A stretch of 64,000 bases of DNA from Azospirillum sp. OGB3 (GCF_014192915.1 NZ_JACHYN010000005.1:124001-188000); one strand, 5' to 3'. Shown: positions 16,911 to 26,299, counted from the stretch's first letter. Numbers and translations are program-made. Notes: generated by a model from the letters alone, not told the origin.

Positions 16911-19145
16911 ATGCTGTCCCAACATCTGGAAAATCGCAGGCAAAGTCAATCGGCTGACCAGCTGGATGGCTCGCCGGCTCAGCAATCGCATGGCGTGCTG
17001 TTTTCAAGCGGTGTGTCGGCATTTACGCCGCGCGACCTTCTGATACTCGCTTTTTATCACAAGCGGATCATTCTGATCGTTGCCCTCCTTTCGATCATCG
17101 CCGGCCTCACCGCCGCCACTTACGCGCGCACCCGCTACGCCGCGGAAAGTCTGGTCATGATGATGATCGACCGCTCGCACGCCGGGATCAGCGACGTGGC
17201 GGGGACCCTGCCCTCCATCCTGTCGATCGACGGGTTGAAGTCGGTGGACAGCGAGATCCGCATCCTGGAAAGCCGCCGGGTGATCGAGGACACGCTGAGC
17301 GCGCTGGACCCTGTCACCCTGTTCCCGGAGATCGCGCACCCGCGCCTCTTCGGCCTGCTGCCCGCCGACAGCCCGCAGGACCAGCTCGAAAAGGCCATCG
17401 ACAAGTTCAAGCGCCGCCTTCAGGTGGAGCAGCAGTCCTCCTCCAACATCGTGCGCCTCAGCTTCAGCCACGAGGACCCGGACCTCGCCGCGGACACCGT
17501 CAACGCCCTGGCCGACGCCTACCTGAAGCGCCGCCGGGCGATCTTCGACATCCCGCGCTCGCCCTTCCTCGCCTCCGAACTGGCGCGCCACTCCGACCAG
17601 CTGAAGAGCCTCGAGGGGCAGATCCAGGCGCTGAAGTCCGAATACGACATCGTCGATCTCGGGCAGGAAAGCCTGCTGGCCGCCAACCAGGTGGACAGCA
17701 TCGTGCAGCGCCGCCGGCAGACCCAGGAGCGCCAAGCCGCCCTCCAGGCGGAAGTCACGGCGGCGAAGAAGCGGCTCGCCGCCCTGCCGGAGCGGGTGTT
17801 CGACTTCCGCGAGCAGAGCAACCAGACCCAGAACGACGACGACCGCAACGTGCTGCTCCGCCTGGAGCTGGAACGCGACCGGATGGCCTCGCAGTTCCTG
17901 CCGGACTACCCGCCCCTCCAGGAGATTGAGCGCAAGATCCGGACGGTCCGGCAGTCGATGAAGGGCGGCGACAAGCCGGTCTTCAACACCACCCGCGAGG
18001 TCCGCAACCCGTCCATCCCCTTTCTGAACAACCATCTGCTGACGCTGGAGATCGAACAGGACGCGGTCGCCCGACAGCTCGACGAGCTGAACCGCCAGCA
18101 CACGGTGGCGGTGGAGAAGGTCGGACGCCTGCGCAAGGCGGAAAGCGAGCTGCGCGACCTGGAGCGCACGCGCGGCGTGATGGAGGACATCTACCGCGAT
18201 TACGCCCAGCGCACCGAGGCCGCCCGCGCCGAGGAGGAGGCTGCCAAGGTGCGCTTCTCCAACGTCCGCGTCGTGCAGCCGGCGGTGGCCCCGGCGACCG
18301 GGACGAGCATGGCGCCGAGCTTCATCATCGCCGGGCTGGTCGGCGGCATCCTGCTCGGCGGGGCGGCCGGCGTGCTGGCGACGTGGCTGCGCCAAGTCTA
18401 CATCCTGCCGCACGAGATCGAGCGCGATTTGGCCGTTCCGGCCATCGCCAGCTTCACCGACACCGACGGCGAACTGGTCTCCCCTGGCGCCCAGCAGGAG
18501 CTGATCCATCTGGCCGCCCAGCTGCGCGACCATGGCCTGGACGACCAGCCGATGGCGCTGATCCAGTTCGTGACCGCCAACGACGGCGACGGCGACGCCA
18601 TCGTGGCGCGCGGGCTCGCCCTGGAATTCGCCAAGGGGCGTGGCCTGCGGACCCTGGTCATCGACCTCTGCGGCGACGGCACCGGCCAATTGGCCGCGAT
18701 CAACGCCGGGGCCGACGACAGGACAGACGATGAGGCGGACGGCGGAGCCGGCGAGCGGCTGCCGACCATCGAACCGCAGGGCACCGGCGACCTCGAAACC
18801 CTGCCCTCCGCCGTGCCGCTGCTCTGGGTGTCGCGGCAGGCGACGGGATCGGCGCTGGGCAGCCTGCGCACCCCCATCGCCCAGTCGCGCCAGATGCTGG
18901 AACGGCTGAACCAGCGCTTTGACATCATTTTGATTCTGTCGCCGCCGATCGGGAACAGCCATCTTGCCCGCCGGCTGTCGCCGATGGTGGATGCGAACAT
19001 CCTGGTCGCCCGCGCCGAGCACACCCGTGCGCCGGTCGCCGCCCGGATGCGCGACTCCATCCTCGCGTCCGGCGGCGACATCGTCGGCCTGGTGTTGACC
19101 GGCCGTCACTTCCACATTCCCCAGGTGATCTACCGATGGCTGTGA
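16911..19145 (+). CDS. Wzz/GumC-type polysaccharide co-polymerase with degenerate tyrosine-kinase domain
   Basis: 744 residues: a first transmembrane helix at about 51-72 (IILIVALLSIIAGLTAATYA), a long periplasmic part with coiled coils (about 230-300 and 400-450), a second helix at about 466-492 (FIIAGLVGGILLGGAAGVLAT), then a BY-kinase-like cytoplasmic domain. In that domain the Walker A segment that should read like GEGKS/T is replaced by NDGDGDAIVARG (about residue 555) and no Tyr-rich tail is present, so kinase activity is unlikely. Chain-length control and coupling to the outer-membrane exporter remain the expected roles. First gene of the operon; its 3' end overlaps the next gene by 10 bases. 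Confidence 0.88.
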   Translation: MLSQHLENRRQSQSADQLDGSPAQQSHGVLFSSGVSAFTPRDLLILAFYHKRIILIVALLSIIAGLTAATYARTRYAAESLVMMMIDRSHAGISDVAGTLPSILSIDGLKSVDSEIRILESRRVIEDTLSALDPVTLFPEIAHPRLFGLLPADSPQDQLEKAIDKFKRRLQVEQQSSSNIVRLSFSHEDPDLAADTVNALADAYLKRRRAIFDIPRSPFLASELARHSDQLKSLEGQIQALKSEYDIVDLGQESLLAANQVDSIVQRRRQTQERQAALQAEVTAAKKRLAALPERVFDFREQSNQTQNDDDRNVLLRLELERDRMASQFLPDYPPLQEIERKIRTVRQSMKGGDKPVFNTTREVRNPSIPFLNNHLLTLEIEQDAVARQLDELNRQHTVAVEKVGRLRKAESELRDLERTRGVMEDIYRDYAQRTEAARAEEEAAKVRFSNVRVVQPAVAPATGTSMAPSFIIAGLVGGILLGGAAGVLATWLRQVYILPHEIERDLAVPAIASFTDTDGELVSPGAQQELIHLAAQLRDHGLDDQPMALIQFVTANDGDGDAIVARGLALEFAKGRGLRTLVIDLCGDGTGQLAAINAGADDRTDDEADGGAGERLPTIEPQGTGDLETLPSAVPLLWVSRQATGSALGSLRTPIAQSRQMLERLNQRFDIILILSPPIGNSHLARRLSPMVDANILVARAEHTRAPVAARMRDSILASGGDIVGLVLTGRHFHIPQVIYRWL

Positions 19146-19876
19146 TGCGGATGGCCGCGATGCGGGGCTTCCTGTTGGCGGCGTTGCTGGCGCTCGGCGC
19201 GTGCACCGGCCAGTCGTTGACTCCAAAGGAAACAATGCCCGAGGGCTTCGCCCGCTGGGAGGACTCCACCCCGCCCTACCGGCTGGGTCCGGGCGACCGC
19301 TTCCAGGTCAAGTTCATGCTCGCCCCCGACATGGACGAAGAAGTGATGATCGGTCCCGATGGCTCCGCCGGGCTGCGCATGGCCGGGCAGGTCGACGCCG
19401 CCGGGCTGACGCCGGGCGAGCTGGCCACCGTGGTCGAGACGCGCGCGCGGCGTTGGATGCGCGCCCCGCAGGTCAGCATCGGGCTGAAGGAGACTCCGTC
19501 GAACCGCGCCTACATCGGTGGCGCCGTCGCCCGCCCCGGCACCTACCTGCTGAACGGCCGCATCGGCGTGATGGAGGTGATCATGCTGGCCGGCGGTTTC
19601 GACCGCGAGGCGCGGTACGAGGAGGTGGTGCTGATCCGCCGCAACCCCGAGAACAAGCCGATGCTGCGCACCATCGACACTCGCCGGTTCATCGAGACCG
19701 GGACAGCGGCCGGCGACGTGCCGCTGGTCGCCGGCGACATCCTGTTCGTGCCGCGCAGCTCCATCGCCGAAACCGGCCTGTGGGTCGAGCAGTTCATCAA
19801 CCGCGTCGTCCCGTTCGAGCGCACGTTCAACTACACGATCAGCCGCCAAACCGGCGCGATCACGACCTTCCCATGA
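19136..19876 (+). CDS. Outer-membrane polysaccharide export lipoprotein, Wza/OPX family
   Basis: 246 residues. A lipoprotein signal peptide ends in LLALGAC (Cys about residue 22). The poly-export domain (PYRLGPGDRFQVKF) and one SLBB-type domain (AYIGGAVARPGTYLLNG) follow. It is shorter than Escherichia coli Wza (about 380 residues) and lacks the C-terminal amphipathic helix that forms the outer-membrane pore, as in some alphaproteobacterial OPX proteins. With the preceding co-polymerase it would form the envelope-spanning export channel. Start overlaps the upstream gene. Confidence 0.9.
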   Translation: MAVMRMAAMRGFLLAALLALGACTGQSLTPKETMPEGFARWEDSTPPYRLGPGDRFQVKFMLAPDMDEEVMIGPDGSAGLRMAGQVDAAGLTPGELATVVETRARRWMRAPQVSIGLKETPSNRAYIGGAVARPGTYLLNGRIGVMEVIMLAGGFDREARYEEVVLIRRNPENKPMLRTIDTRRFIETGTAAGDVPLVAGDILFVPRSSIAETGLWVEQFINRVVPFERTFNYTISRQTGAITTFP

Positions 19877-20685
19877 CAACGCCCCCGACCGAACCGGGGC
19901 AGGAGCACCCCGCAGACACCGTCTTCGGGGTCTCCATCACCCGCCTCGACGTGGCCGGCGCCGCGCAGGCCATCGCCGCGCGGGCGCCAGGGGAGCCCTT
20001 CGCCTACGTCGTGACGCCGAACGCACAGCATGTGGTGCGGCTTCACCGCGGCGAGGACGCCCGCTTCCGCGCCGCCTATGACGGTGCGTGGCTGCGGCTG
20101 TGCGACAGCCAGATCATGCGGCACCTGTCCCGGCGGCTGTTCGGCAAGCCGCTGCCCAGCGCCAGCGGCAGCGACCTGACCGCCCACCTGTTCGCGCACG
20201 TCATCACGCCGGACGATACCGTCACCGTGATCGGCGGCAGCGACGAGCTGGAGCGCCGCCTGCTGGACCGCTTCGGCCTGACCCGGCTGGCCCGGCACGA
20301 GCCGCCGATGGGCTTCTCCGCCGACCCGCGGGAGGTCGAGCGCTGCGTCCGCTTCGTGCTGGACCACCCGGCCCGCTTCGTCTTCCTAGCGGTCGGCGCG
20401 CCGCAGTCGGAATGCCTGTCTCTGGCCATCCGGAACACCGGACAGGCCACCGGCGTCGGGCTGTGCGTCGGCAGCTCGCTTCTGTTCGTGACGGGGCTCG
20501 TCGAACGCGCGCCGCCGCTGTTCCGCCGCTTCGCGCTGGAATGGCTGTACCGGCTGGCCCAGAACCCGCGCGGCCACGCCCGGCGGGTCTTCGTGGAGTC
20601 CGTGCCGCTGCTCGGCATCGCGCTGTCGGCCTGGTGGTCGGAGCAGCGGGGCCAAGCGCGCCCGAAGCCGGCGGCGCGCCCATGA
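19873..20685 (+). CDS. WecG/TagA/CpsF family glycosyltransferase
   Basis: 270 residues. The family motif VVTPNAQHVVRL and the conserved aspartate block RLCDSQIM are near the N-terminus, with FLAVGAPQSE further on and the membrane-associating basic C-terminus (FRRFALEWLYRLAQNPRG). Members transfer ManNAc, ManNAcA or glucose to undecaprenyl-PP-linked acceptors on the cytoplasmic face. It starts within the stop of the exporter gene (ATGA) and is the only clear repeat-unit glycosyltransferase apart from the initiating enzyme in this operon. Confidence 0.87.
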   Translation: MTTPPTEPGQEHPADTVFGVSITRLDVAGAAQAIAARAPGEPFAYVVTPNAQHVVRLHRGEDARFRAAYDGAWLRLCDSQIMRHLSRRLFGKPLPSASGSDLTAHLFAHVITPDDTVTVIGGSDELERRLLDRFGLTRLARHEPPMGFSADPREVERCVRFVLDHPARFVFLAVGAPQSECLSLAIRNTGQATGVGLCVGSSLLFVTGLVERAPPLFRRFALEWLYRLAQNPRGHARRVFVESVPLLGIALSAWWSEQRGQARPKPAARP

Positions 20686-22019
20686 TCGTCGAGCTGGGAG
20701 CCCGGCAGCGCGGCCGCATCCTGTCGCCCGTCCGGGTGGCGGCGCCCCGCCGTTCCCAGCCCCGCTCCCTGACGGTGATGATCCTGCTGGCGGTGCTGCC
20801 GCTGTTCGGACAGAGCTTCCATTATCTGGTCGACATTCCGCCGCTCTACGCCCTGTCGAAAAGCTGGCCGGTCCTGACCATCCCGCTCGCCGTCTACGCC
20901 TTGGCGCAGATCGAGCTGCCGTTCAAGTCGCTGTGCGTCGCCCTGCTCGCCTACCTCGTGGCGATCACTCCGGCGGTGTCCATGGTCCAGCTCGGCAACG
21001 GGCTGACCGACGCGATGGCGACCACGGTCAAGGTCTGGCCCTTCGCCTATTATTTCTCCCTCGCCGCCCTTCTGACGCTGCTGCGCCCGACGCTGCCCCA
21101 GGTTCGCGGCGCACTGATCGCGCTCGGCGCCGGCACCTTCGTCATCATGCTCGCTTTGTGGCTGGTCCTCCCGCCGGAGGCCTACGCCACCGACCCGCTG
21201 AAGAGCAAGCTGCTGATGTACGACGTCGAGCGCGGCCCGCGCATCTACATGCCGATGTTCTTCGGCGTGCTGTTCCTCTTCTACCTGTCGCGGCGGTTCT
21301 GCGCGTACCGGGAATGGTGGACCATCCCGTTGCTGCTGGTCGGGCTGCTGCTGATGGTCCTGATCTACAAGCAGCGCACGGCCCTGGGCAGCGTGGTCCT
21401 GGTGGTCGGCTTCGCCATGATCACCTCGGCGCGCGGCTGGTGGCGAATCCTGGCGGTCGGCATGGCCCTGCTGTCCACGATCGTCCTGGCCGCCATCTAC
21501 AGCGCCGACCTCGCCAGCCGGGCCGAGCAGATGCTCGGCGCCTCGCTCTCGATTCGCCAGAACTCCATTGTCCTGGCGCTCGACTACCTGGAGGTGACGC
21601 CGTTGCGCTGGCTGCTGGGGGTGGGCGCCATCACCCGCTTCAGCAACGTGACCTTGGCGGACATCCTGGGCAACAACCAGTTCTATCTCGCCGACATCGG
21701 CTGGATCGGCGTCGTCTTCGAATACGGCGTCATCGGCGCGGTGCTGATCGCGGCCTTCTACATCGCGGCGCTGCGCAGCGCCCGCCGCTCCGTCGTCCCT
21801 GGCGACCCCATGACCCAGGCGTTGGGCGATTACGTCCTGTTCGCCCTGGCGACCTCCACCATCTACTCCGTCGTCTTCACGCCTGGAGAGGTCGCCAGCG
21901 TGATGGCGCTCGCCCTCTACTGGCGCACCGCCCGTCAACAGGCTGGCGCAACGGAACCATCAGTCAACCGCTCACCGGAATTCTTCAAAATGCAACGAAA
22001 TCGCAAAAGCCGATTGTGA
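20682..22019 (+). CDS. O-antigen/exopolysaccharide polymerase, Wzy type
   Basis: 445 residues, about 11 hydrophobic segments with a long extracytoplasmic loop around residues 155-185 (region PPEAYATDPLKSKLLMY), as in Wzy and O-antigen ligase proteins. It probably joins repeat units at the periplasmic face of the inner membrane. The ATG overlaps the upstream stop by four bases, so translation is coupled. Wzy and WaaL-type ligases are hard to separate by sequence; the co-polymerase and exporter in the same operon favour polymerase. Confidence 0.75.
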   Translation: MIVELGARQRGRILSPVRVAAPRRSQPRSLTVMILLAVLPLFGQSFHYLVDIPPLYALSKSWPVLTIPLAVYALAQIELPFKSLCVALLAYLVAITPAVSMVQLGNGLTDAMATTVKVWPFAYYFSLAALLTLLRPTLPQVRGALIALGAGTFVIMLALWLVLPPEAYATDPLKSKLLMYDVERGPRIYMPMFFGVLFLFYLSRRFCAYREWWTIPLLLVGLLLMVLIYKQRTALGSVVLVVGFAMITSARGWWRILAVGMALLSTIVLAAIYSADLASRAEQMLGASLSIRQNSIVLALDYLEVTPLRWLLGVGAITRFSNVTLADILGNNQFYLADIGWIGVVFEYGVIGAVLIAAFYIAALRSARRSVVPGDPMTQALGDYVLFALATSTIYSVVFTPGEVASVMALALYWRTARQQAGATEPSVNRSPEFFKMQRNRKSRL

Positions 22020-22099
22020 CTCTTTGTCGAAAATTATCGTGCCAGCGACGTCAATGCTGTCTTAATCCATTTTAAATAGTGTGGTAGTAATAGGTCATC

Positions 22100-22948
22100 A
22101 TGACATCTCAACCCATGATAGCGCCCTCATCGCCGCTGCACCGTTACATCCAGGGCGGCCATCGCCGCGTGGACGGCTGGCTGTCGCGCCTGGACGCCAG
22201 CCTGATCGCCACCGTCGGCGTCTGGCAGAGCGCCGTGGGCGTGACGGGAAGCGTCGGCGAGATCGGCGTTCATCACGGACGGCTGTTCATCCTTCTGGCT
22301 CTGGCGCGCCGGCCGGGTGAGCGGGCCTTCGCCATCGATCTGTTCGACGACCAGCAGTTCAACGTCGACCAGTCGGGACAGGGCGACGAGACGGCCTTCC
22401 GCGGCAACCTCGTCCGCTTCGGAATCGAGCCGGCGTCGGTCGAGGTCGTCAAGGGCAACTCGATGGCCCTGTCCTGGGCCGGACTCGCCGAACGGCTGGG
22501 GCCCGCGGTTCGCCTGTTCAGCATCGACGGCGGCCACACGGCCGACATCACCCGCCATGACCTGGGCATCGCCGACGACAGCCTGGGCGACGGCGGGGTG
22601 ATCGTCCTCGACGACTACTTCAACCCGGAATTCCCCGCTGTGTCCGAGGGGATGTGCCGCTTCATGGCCGATCGGCCCGGAGCCCTCGCCCCCTTCGCCA
22701 TCGGCGACAACAAGCTGCTCCTGGCCCGCCCGGACTGGGCGGAGCGCTACCGCGCCATGCTGGTCGGGGCGATGCCGTCGCGCCACTTCGTGCGCGACAC
22801 CGAGCTGTTCGGCCAGCCCGTCACCGTGTTCCGCACGCCGCGGACGCCGATGCAGTTCATCCGGCAGACCGGCCTGACCCGCCGGCTTCGCTCCCATCCG
22901 CTGGGACAGGCGCTGAAGCCGATCATCCGCCGCTTCGTGCAGGGGTAA
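22100..22948 (+). CDS. Class I SAM-dependent methyltransferase
   Basis: 282 residues. A Rossmann-type motif (GSVGEIGVHHGRLFILLALA, then AFAIDLFDDQQFN) and the acidic block LFSIDGGHTADITRHDL followed by GGVIVLDDYFNPEFP are those of the Methyltransf_24/CmcI-like group. An 80-base AT-rich gap separates it from the polymerase gene, so a separate promoter is possible (TTTTAAATAGT near 22070). It probably modifies a sugar of the exported polymer; the substrate is unknown. Confidence 0.8.
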   Translation: MTSQPMIAPSSPLHRYIQGGHRRVDGWLSRLDASLIATVGVWQSAVGVTGSVGEIGVHHGRLFILLALARRPGERAFAIDLFDDQQFNVDQSGQGDETAFRGNLVRFGIEPASVEVVKGNSMALSWAGLAERLGPAVRLFSIDGGHTADITRHDLGIADDSLGDGGVIVLDDYFNPEFPAVSEGMCRFMADRPGALAPFAIGDNKLLLARPDWAERYRAMLVGAMPSRHFVRDTELFGQPVTVFRTPRTPMQFIRQTGLTRRLRSHPLGQALKPIIRRFVQG

Positions 22949-22958
22949 AGAGACTGCC

Positions 22959-24542
22959 ATGCGCGACGACGTGCAGGTCCGTTTTCCGGCAGACGAGCGA
23001 AGCGCCGTTCCGGACCTTGCCGCGCCGTCAGCGGACGCGCCGCCGGACGCCCCACCGGACTCTGCGCCGGATTTCGCGCCGCCCCCCGGCGACTTCGCCG
23101 GCTCGCGGGATGGCTGGCTGCACTGGACGCATGGGCTTGTCAACCGGCTGGTGAAGGGAGCGGACGGCGTCCTGCTGGCGGTCGCCGGTCTCGCCGCCTG
23201 GGCCGCCTGGACCCGCCGGACGGACGGGGCGTCGTTCGACGACGGCCGCCTGCTTCTCCAGGCGCTCATCTTCACGGCCATCACGCTCGGCGTCTATCTG
23301 CGCGCCATGACCACCATCGGCGCCTACCGTGTCGAGAACTACCGGCACTGGGGAAAGTCGCTGCTGGATGTGATCGGCGGCCTGCTGCCCGCCGGAACCG
23401 TCCTGTCCCTCCTCGTCTGGGCCTTCCTGCCGGAGGTCGGCCCCTCGGACATGCTTGCCTTGTGGGGCGGGATGGCGCTCGCCTGCCTCGGGGCGGGCCG
23501 CATCCTGGCGGCGCGCGGCGTGCGCCTTCTGGAGGAGCGCGGGGTGCTGCGCCGCCGGGTGGTCATCCTGGGCGCGACCGACGTGGCGGAACGGATGATC
23601 GCGCATCTGGCCCTGCCGGAGCACCGGGCGAACTACAGCATCCTCGGCCTGTTCGACGACCGCGACAGCGACCGCCGGCCGGCGTCGCTCGCCGGCCTTC
23701 CGGTGTCCGGCGACCTGACGGACTTCAAGCGCTTCCTGCCGGACAACCGCGTCGACATGGTCGTCATCGCCCTGCCCTGGCGGGCGGCGATGCGCATCCA
23801 CAGCCTGCGCATGCAGCTTCAAATGATCTCCCTCGACATCCTGATCCCGCTGGACGAGGAGAGCATCCGGCTGCGGCTCGCCAACCTGCGGCACATCGGC
23901 GACATCCCGGCCCTGCTGGTGATGCGGCAGCCGCTGCGCGGCATGCAGATCGTCGTGAAGCGCATCGAGGACGTTGTGGTCGCGGGCCTCGGCCTGCTCG
24001 TCGCCTCGCCCTTCATGCTGGCCGCGGCCATCGCCGTCCGCCTGGACTCGCCGGGGCCGATCATCTTCCGGCAGACCCGCGTGGGCTTCAACAACCGGCC
24101 CTTCACGATGCTGAAGTTCCGCACGATGAAGGTGGACGACAGCGACGACGGCGCCGTCGGCACCAGCCGCGACAACCCGCGCATCACCCGCATCGGCCGC
24201 TTCCTCCGCCGCACCAGCATCGACGAGTTGCCTCAGCTCTTCAACGTGCTGGCCGGCGACATGTCGGTGGTCGGTCCGCGCGCCCATGTCCCGAACATGC
24301 GGGTCGGCAACCAGCGCTACGCCGAGGTGGCGCGCGAGTACGCGGCGCGCAGCCGCGTCAAGCCGGGGATCACCGGCTGGGCCCAGATCAACGGCATGCG
24401 CGGCGGCATCCACACCGTCGAGAAGGCGCGCGTCGGGGTTGACATGGACATCCACTATATCGAGAACTGGTCGCTATGGCTCGATGCGAAGATCATCATC
24501 AGCACCGTGACCACCGGCCTGTTCGGGCGCGACGTGTTCTAG
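22959..24542 (+). CDS. Undecaprenyl-phosphate sugar phosphotransferase, WcaJ/WbaP/GumD family
   Basis: 527 residues: a Pro/Ala/Asp-rich N-terminal tail, four hydrophobic helices (about residues 65-190), a CoA-binding-like Rossmann domain (VVILGATDVAERM) and the catalytic bacterial sugar transferase domain from about 331, with SPGPIIFRQTRVG, LKFRTMK, RTSIDELPQLFNVL and GITGWAQING. It starts repeat-unit synthesis by moving a sugar-1-phosphate (often glucose or galactose) onto undecaprenyl phosphate at the cytoplasmic face. It is the committed step for the locus and follows the methyltransferase gene by 10 bases. Confidence 0.92.
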   Translation: MRDDVQVRFPADERSAVPDLAAPSADAPPDAPPDSAPDFAPPPGDFAGSRDGWLHWTHGLVNRLVKGADGVLLAVAGLAAWAAWTRRTDGASFDDGRLLLQALIFTAITLGVYLRAMTTIGAYRVENYRHWGKSLLDVIGGLLPAGTVLSLLVWAFLPEVGPSDMLALWGGMALACLGAGRILAARGVRLLEERGVLRRRVVILGATDVAERMIAHLALPEHRANYSILGLFDDRDSDRRPASLAGLPVSGDLTDFKRFLPDNRVDMVVIALPWRAAMRIHSLRMQLQMISLDILIPLDEESIRLRLANLRHIGDIPALLVMRQPLRGMQIVVKRIEDVVVAGLGLLVASPFMLAAAIAVRLDSPGPIIFRQTRVGFNNRPFTMLKFRTMKVDDSDDGAVGTSRDNPRITRIGRFLRRTSIDELPQLFNVLAGDMSVVGPRAHVPNMRVGNQRYAEVAREYAARSRVKPGITGWAQINGMRGGIHTVEKARVGVDMDIHYIENWSLWLDAKIIISTVTTGLFGRDVF

Positions 24543-25543
24543 GCGCCCTGGCCGCCGGGATGCTGGCCGCCGGGCTGCTGGCGGGTGGCGTGGCGGACGC
24601 GAAAGCGGGCACGGGCGCGCAGGGTCTGCCGGCGCGTCCCCTGCTCGTCTATCACGACAGCTGGTACGAACGCCCGGCCACCGGCCCGGCGGCCACAACG
24701 CTGGCGACCCTCCCCGGCTATATGAATCTGGTCGCCCTGTCCTTCGTCCGGCCGGACGCTTCCTATCCCGGCCGCCTCGACCTCAAGGGGACCGGGCTGC
24801 AGTACAGCTTTTCCGGCACGGTGCTGAGGGACGCCATCGCGCTGCTGAAGCGGCGCCAGCCGGAGACCCGCGTGCTGCTCGCCGTCGGAGGCGCCAACTA
24901 CGCGAATTGGGACGCGCTGAACCTCGACGCTCTCGTGCGTCTGGTCCAGGATCTGGGCGCCGACGGAATCGATCTGGATTTCGAACCGGTGTCCCCCGGC
25001 TGCTCGGTCCGGGGGCGGGTGCGCTGCCTGTCCGACGCGCTCTGGCTGGACTTGGTCGCGCGTTTCCGCGACGCCTTCCCGCGCCCTCTGTTGCTGACCG
25101 TGCCGGGCTGGAGCATCGGCGCCTATGGCGAGGGCGCGTTCCGGGACGCCCAGCCGCGCGGCCCCCACACCGGGTCGATCCTCAACCTGCTGCGCTCCCC
25201 GCAGGCGGCGGCGATCGACCTCGTCTCCATCATGGCCTATGAGGCCGGCCCGACCTTCGATCCCTGGCAGGCCTATCAGGCCTACCGGCAGGTCTGGAAG
25301 GGGCCGCTCGCCCTCGGGGTCCAGGTGCCGCCGAGCCAGCTCGGCGGGCCGACCTACACGGTGCCGTTGGCGGAACAGCTCGCCCGGAACGTCGCGCAGG
25401 ACCCGCAGGGCGGCATGATGCTCTACCCGCTGCTGGGGCGCCCCCCCGGCACGCTCGGGCCGGACAACCCGGATGGCCGCCTGCTGGCCCAGGCGCTGTG
25501 CCGCGGGCTGGGCCTCGACGGCTGCGCCGAGGCGCTGCGCTGA
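24476..25543 (+). CDS. Secreted GH18-type glycoside hydrolase
   Basis: 355 residues. The catalytic motif of family 18, DxxDxDxE, is intact as DGIDLDFE (about residues 162-169), preceded by a SxGG-like block VLLAVGGANY. A signal-like stretch (LGALAAGMLAAGLLAGGVADA) follows a basic leader. The first ATG (24476) overlaps the previous gene by 67 bases; ATG 24560 is an alternative but would leave the signal without a basic end. GH18 enzymes cleave chitin-like beta-1,4-GlcNAc bonds. At the end of an exopolysaccharide operon it may trim or release the polymer, which could then contain N-acetylhexosamine. Confidence 0.8.
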   Translation: MARCEDHHQHRDHRPVRARRVLGALAAGMLAAGLLAGGVADAKAGTGAQGLPARPLLVYHDSWYERPATGPAATTLATLPGYMNLVALSFVRPDASYPGRLDLKGTGLQYSFSGTVLRDAIALLKRRQPETRVLLAVGGANYANWDALNLDALVRLVQDLGADGIDLDFEPVSPGCSVRGRVRCLSDALWLDLVARFRDAFPRPLLLTVPGWSIGAYGEGAFRDAQPRGPHTGSILNLLRSPQAAAIDLVSIMAYEAGPTFDPWQAYQAYRQVWKGPLALGVQVPPSQLGGPTYTVPLAEQLARNVAQDPQGGMMLYPLLGRPPGTLGPDNPDGRLLAQALCRGLGLDGCAEALR

Positions 25544-25573
25544 CCGATCCGGCCGCGTCCCAGCCCCCCTGCC

Positions 25574-26299
25574 TCAGCCCTCCCAGCGGTGGGACAGCAC
25601 GAAGCTGTAACGCTCCGGCCGGACGTGGAAGACGGCGTGGTCGGCGCAGGCGCCATCCGCGAAGACGGAGCGCCGGATCATCACCAGCACCGGCATCCCC
25701 GCTGTCCCGCCGAGCGGTTCGGCGACCGCCGCGCCGGCGGCTTCGGCCTTGACCTCAATGTCGGCGCCGACCACCGGCTTGCCGGTAACCTCCTTCAGAA
25801 CGGCGTAGATCGGCTTCTCTCCCGCAGCCATCCAATCGACGCCCACCAGTTCCGGGGACAGCAGGCTGCGCCCCAAGGCCACCGGCTCGCCGTCCACCAG
25901 ATGCAGGCGGCGCACCTCCAGGCAGCGCGGGCCGAACGCGCCCGTCAGGTCCGGCGGCGTGGCGGTGATGGCCGCCGACAGAGGACGCATGCTGGCGTTC
26001 AGCCCCTGGAGCCGCAAGGACTCGTGGAAGCTGCGCAGCCGGTCCAGCGGGTGGCGGACGCGCTTGCCCACCGTGAAGGTGCCCTTGCCCTTGCGCCGCT
26101 CGATCAGCCCTTCCGTCTCCAGCCGGTCGAGCGCGAGACGGACGGTCACCCGGCTGACCGCGAAGCGGATGCCGATCTCGCTCTCGCTCGGCAGGCGGCC
26201 CGACGGCTCGAACCGGCCCGCCGCGATCTCCTCGCGCAGCCGGTCGGCGATCTGCCGGTAGAGGGCCGTCGCGTTCTCCCGCACCAAACTGTCCCGCAT
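25574..26299 (-). CDS. GntR family regulator, HutC/UTRA type
   Basis: 241 residues. An N-terminal winged helix of GntR type (ALYRQIADRLREEIAAGRF, then LPSESEIGIRFAVSRVTVRLAL) is followed by a UTRA effector domain (about residues 95-235) of the HutC group. ATG 26299 is taken because GGAGGGGA precedes it; the frame is open to 26413. It diverges from the large PHP-type gene across an AT-rich region, and likely represses it. The effector is unknown. Confidence 0.88.
   Translation of the reverse strand: MRDSLVRENATALYRQIADRLREEIAAGRFEPSGRLPSESEIGIRFAVSRVTVRLALDRLETEGLIERRKGKGTFTVGKRVRHPLDRLRSFHESLRLQGLNASMRPLSAAITATPPDLTGAFGPRCLEVRRLHLVDGEPVALGRSLLSPELVGVDWMAAGEKPIYAVLKEVTGKPVVGADIEVKAEAAGAAVAEPLGGTAGMPVLVMIRRSVFADGACADHAVFHVRPERYSFVLSHRWEG

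Noticed and set aside
17004..19235. 743-codon minus-strand frame opposite the chain-length gene
   Set aside because: His/Gln/Gly/Val-rich antisense translation without motifs; opposite strand holds a complete Wzz-type protein with two transmembrane helices.
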